Position numbers and translations under genes: made by a program | Notes under the pieces: model-generated | What the model was told of the DNA's origin: nothing | What the model saw: only the letters and a program-made list of their open reading frames with translations | Database searches by the model: none | Part shown: positions 62,282-64,000 of the stretch, piece after piece | Position numbering within the stretch: the first letter of the stretch is position 1 | How the letters are laid out: every line of letters begins with the position of its first letter | DNA from: Polyangiaceae bacterium | GTDB taxonomy: Bacteria; Myxococcota_A; Polyangia; Polyangiales; Polyangiaceae | Reading direction: 5' to 3' | DNA length: 64,000 nucleotides | NCBI GenBank assembly: GCA_041389725.1 | Contig: JAWKRG010000006.1 | Coordinates: forward strand, 310,001-374,000

Positions 62282-63793
62282 ATGCCGCGCTGTCCCCGCT
62301 GCGGTCGCCCGGCCGACGGCCTCTGCGAAGTCTGTCGCGGCGGGAAGACACTGTTTCTCGGCTCGATTCCGGCCGAACCGGTTCCGTCCGCTCCCGGCGC
62401 CGCCGCGGAGCTGGAACGCAGAGAGCAGGTGGTGACCCCCCCCACGGTGCGCAGCGTCTCCGAGCAACCTCGCCCTCGCCCTGAACCCGCCCCGATCGCG
62501 GAGCCCCCACGGCGCGCCAAGGGACTCGACGAACGCTTGAGCGTCGGGATTCGACTGTCGACCACGCTGCGCAACTTGGTCGCGCGAGCACCCCAAGCTC
62601 ACGACGGCTCGCGCTCTGCCTCCTCGTCCAGGGGCATCTGGATCGCGCTCCTGATCGGCATCGTCGCTGGGCTCGCTACCGTTGCGGTCTGGTGGGCATG
62701 GCCGAGCCGACGCTCGGGGGTGGTACGCGTGGCCAAGGACGGATCCCAGATCGCCGACCTGCGGTGTTCGCGCTGCGACGATGGTACGGTCGTCCGGATA
62801 GGAGAAGCACGCGCCACCATCCACGACGGACGCGCACGCCTCGCGCTCGCGTCTTCCTTGGCACCGACGACCCGGGAGTTGGTGGTGGAAGCCGCGTCGC
62901 CCTCAGGGCGAAGCACCAATCTGGAATTCGACGTCCGAGTCTGCGGACGGCTGTCGCCGGATCTCTCGACCCTCGCCGAAGACGACCCGGCGCTGGCTGT
63001 GGTAGTCGAGGTGCCCGTGGGCGCCAGCGTGATCGTCGACGGCGTCGCGTTGTCCTTGGACGCCGAGGGCCGGGCTCGCCACCGCGTTGCCCTGGCCGAC
63101 GAACTGCTCGGCGATCGAGGCACGCTGCAACCCTTGCGCCGGTCCCTACCCTTCACCCTGTCCGCCGTGGAGTGCGGCGACCAGGCGGGTCAATTCGTAA
63201 TTGAACTGCCGATCGTCCCGTTGCGCGTCACCGCGCCAAGTGCGAGCATCACCCTCGACCGAGCGACGTTCATGCTCGCAGGCAAGACAGAACCAGGCGC
63301 CACCGTGACCGTCGAGGGACGCAAGATCGCCCTCAATGACCGCGGGGAGTTTGCGCAGAAGATGACGATCTCCAAATTGGGGGAACGCGTCATCACCGTG
63401 CGCTCGACGGTTCCCGGACGAGCGCCGCGCTTGGTTCGCCGCCGCATTCGACGCGTGGCGAACCTGGAGCAGGAAGCCCTGAGCAGCGCGCGCTCGATCC
63501 CTTCGTCCCTGGACGAAGTCTCGAGTCAGGGTGGACCGAGGAGCGGCGCGCGCTTCGCGCTGCGCGGCAGCGCCAAAGAAGTCGGCGTGGTGGGCCACGG
63601 AACGCACCTGGTGATCAAGACTGACAGCTGCTCCTTGGCGAACTGCGACGTCGGAGTGCAGTTCGGCGGCTCTACGGACGTGGCTGTCGGCGAACAGGTG
63701 CTCGTCATTGGACAGTGGGCCGACGATGCCGACAGCGCTCGCAGTTTGACCGCGGAGCTAATCGCACCCCTTGGTCGCGGGAGCACGCGGTGA
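62282..63793 (+). CDS. Zinc-ribbon and TM uncharacterised protein with beta-rich tail
   Basis: Protein of 503 aa from ATG 62282. The N-terminus is a zinc ribbon (CPRCGRPADGLCEVC). A Pro/Arg-rich linker leads to one transmembrane helix (GIWIALLIGIVAGLATVAVWWAW, about residues 123-145). The remainder, about 350 residues, is beta-rich with paired-Cys loops (LRCSRCDDGTVVRIG) and PEGA/carboxypeptidase-regulatory-like strands (VPVGASVIVDGVALSLDAEG, TEPGATVTVEGRKIALNDRGEF). Zinc ribbon inside the cell and a beta domain outside is the likely topology. The next gene overlaps by four bases. Confidence 0.72.
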   Translation: MPRCPRCGRPADGLCEVCRGGKTLFLGSIPAEPVPSAPGAAAELERREQVVTPPTVRSVSEQPRPRPEPAPIAEPPRRAKGLDERLSVGIRLSTTLRNLVARAPQAHDGSRSASSSRGIWIALLIGIVAGLATVAVWWAWPSRRSGVVRVAKDGSQIADLRCSRCDDGTVVRIGEARATIHDGRARLALASSLAPTTRELVVEAASPSGRSTNLEFDVRVCGRLSPDLSTLAEDDPALAVVVEVPVGASVIVDGVALSLDAEGRARHRVALADELLGDRGTLQPLRRSLPFTLSAVECGDQAGQFVIELPIVPLRVTAPSASITLDRATFMLAGKTEPGATVTVEGRKIALNDRGEFAQKMTISKLGERVITVRSTVPGRAPRLVRRRIRRVANLEQEALSSARSIPSSLDEVSSQGGPRSGARFALRGSAKEVGVVGHGTHLVIKTDSCSLANCDVGVQFGGSTDVAVGEQVLVIGQWADDADSARSLTAELIAPLGRGSTR

Positions 63794-64000
63794 GCGAAGA
63801 GCGCGACACCGCGAAGGACGCCACCGAGGCGGACGCCGCGCCCGCGAAGGACGCCACCGAGGCGGACGCCGCGCCCGCGAAGGACGCCACCGAGGACACC
63901 GCGCCCGCGGAGGACGCCACCGAGGCGGACGCCGCTCCCAGGAAGGACGCGGGCTCGTCCGAAGCCGCGTCGCCGAGCGTGGGAACGAACGGAAGCGCGA
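63790..64000 (+). CDS. Partial CDS: Ala/Asp/Glu/Lys repeat protein, cut by the window end
   Basis: Starts GTG 63790 overlapping the previous stop (GTGA) and remains open to the end. The visible 70 residues are a low-complexity repeat (AKDATEADAAP copies, then SSEAASPSVG). It may be a Pro/Ala/charged linker as in other myxobacterial membrane proteins. The functional part is beyond the edge. Confidence 0.6.
   Translation, partial: MSEERDTAKDATEADAAPAKDATEADAAPAKDATEDTAPAEDATEADAAPRKDAGSSEAASPSVGTNGSA
63808..63936 (+). repeat. 33-bp tandem repeat array coding AKDATEADAAP
   Basis: Units at 63808-63840, 63841-63873, 63874-63903 (three bases shorter) and 63904-63936, followed by a decayed copy (CCCAGGAAGGACGCG). 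The units are in frame, and the first two differ only in the first base (ACC for CCC). Confidence 0.9.

Overview
This window is high-GC chromosomal DNA of a myxobacterium, most likely from the Polyangiales/Sorangiineae side of Myxococcota. The evidence is the set of gene families: a Hanks-type Ser/Thr kinase with a long Ala/Pro tail, two FHA proteins, several large Cys-rich lipoproteins, a fibro-slime protein with CGDG...CDDGN repeats, MopE-like DxDxDG/CDD motifs, a Tgl/PilF-like TPR lipoprotein next to a RodZ-like protein, and a PEGA-like surface protein. I recognise about 60 genes. There is no rRNA, IS element, prophage or CRISPR array. Genes are tightly packed and no gene-free stretch exceeds about 300 bases (largest: 40199-40488 and 10720-10978, where I see nothing convincing).

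Layout. 1-9.5 kb: tail of an unknown membrane protein, an L,D-transpeptidase lipoprotein, a PHP phosphoesterase, a divergent prolyl oligopeptidase, a GntR regulator with its probable operator followed by an SCP2 protein, bifunctional pheA, an FHA protein and an FKBP lipoprotein. 9.5-18.4 kb: amidohydrolase, lipoprotein, MFS transporter overlapping a divergent DUF502 protein, an operon of TerB-like protein, membrane protein and dienoyl-CoA-reductase-like SDR, and a divergent Ser/Thr kinase coupled to a DTW-domain tRNA-modifying enzyme. 18.3-26 kb: glutamate dehydrogenase fused at its 5' side to a frameshifted fibro-slime gene, a methyltransferase, a SirB1-type transglutaminase-like protein, an M20 peptidase and tRNA-Pro(GGG). 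26-34 kb: housekeeping and envelope block tsaB, Crp/Fnr regulator, Tgl/PilF-like lipoprotein, rodZ-like, recO, TerB-like, murJ, Cys-rich lipoprotein, engB. 34-47.4 kb: tRNA-Val(CAC), Cys-rich lipoprotein, AMMECR1 protein, tandem Bor-like lipoproteins coupled to an enoyl-CoA hydratase, hutH, an outer-membrane beta-barrel plus a giant secreted hydrolase lipoprotein, a biotin carrier protein and a D-cysteine-desulfhydrase-like enzyme. 47.4-53.1 kb: a five-gene minus-strand operon (ABC permease, membrane protein, xerC, sulfatase-fold protein, FHA). 53.1-64 kb: START-like protein, large Cys-rich lipoprotein, a protein with two degenerate histidine-kinase ATPase modules followed by a CheY-like receiver, a third TerB paralogue, a 947-residue acidic repeat/PEGA-like protein coupled to hisF, and two divergent genes ending in an AKDATEADAAP repeat protein cut by the window edge.

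Several genes point to phospho-signalling at the envelope (kinase, two FHA readers, receiver plus degenerate kinase) and to peptidoglycan/envelope building (L,D-transpeptidase, MurJ, RodZ, Tgl-like). Central metabolism is scattered (pheA, hisF, hutH, glutamate dehydrogenase), which is normal for this group. The most unusual items are the fibro-slime/glutamate dehydrogenase junction, the duplicated degenerate kinase protein, three TerB-like paralogues in one 64-kb window, tandem phage-lambda-Bor-like lipoproteins, a two-site GntR operator, and several in-frame DNA repeat arrays. Start codons were chosen mainly from signal peptides, family N-termini and overlaps; many are GTG or TTG.
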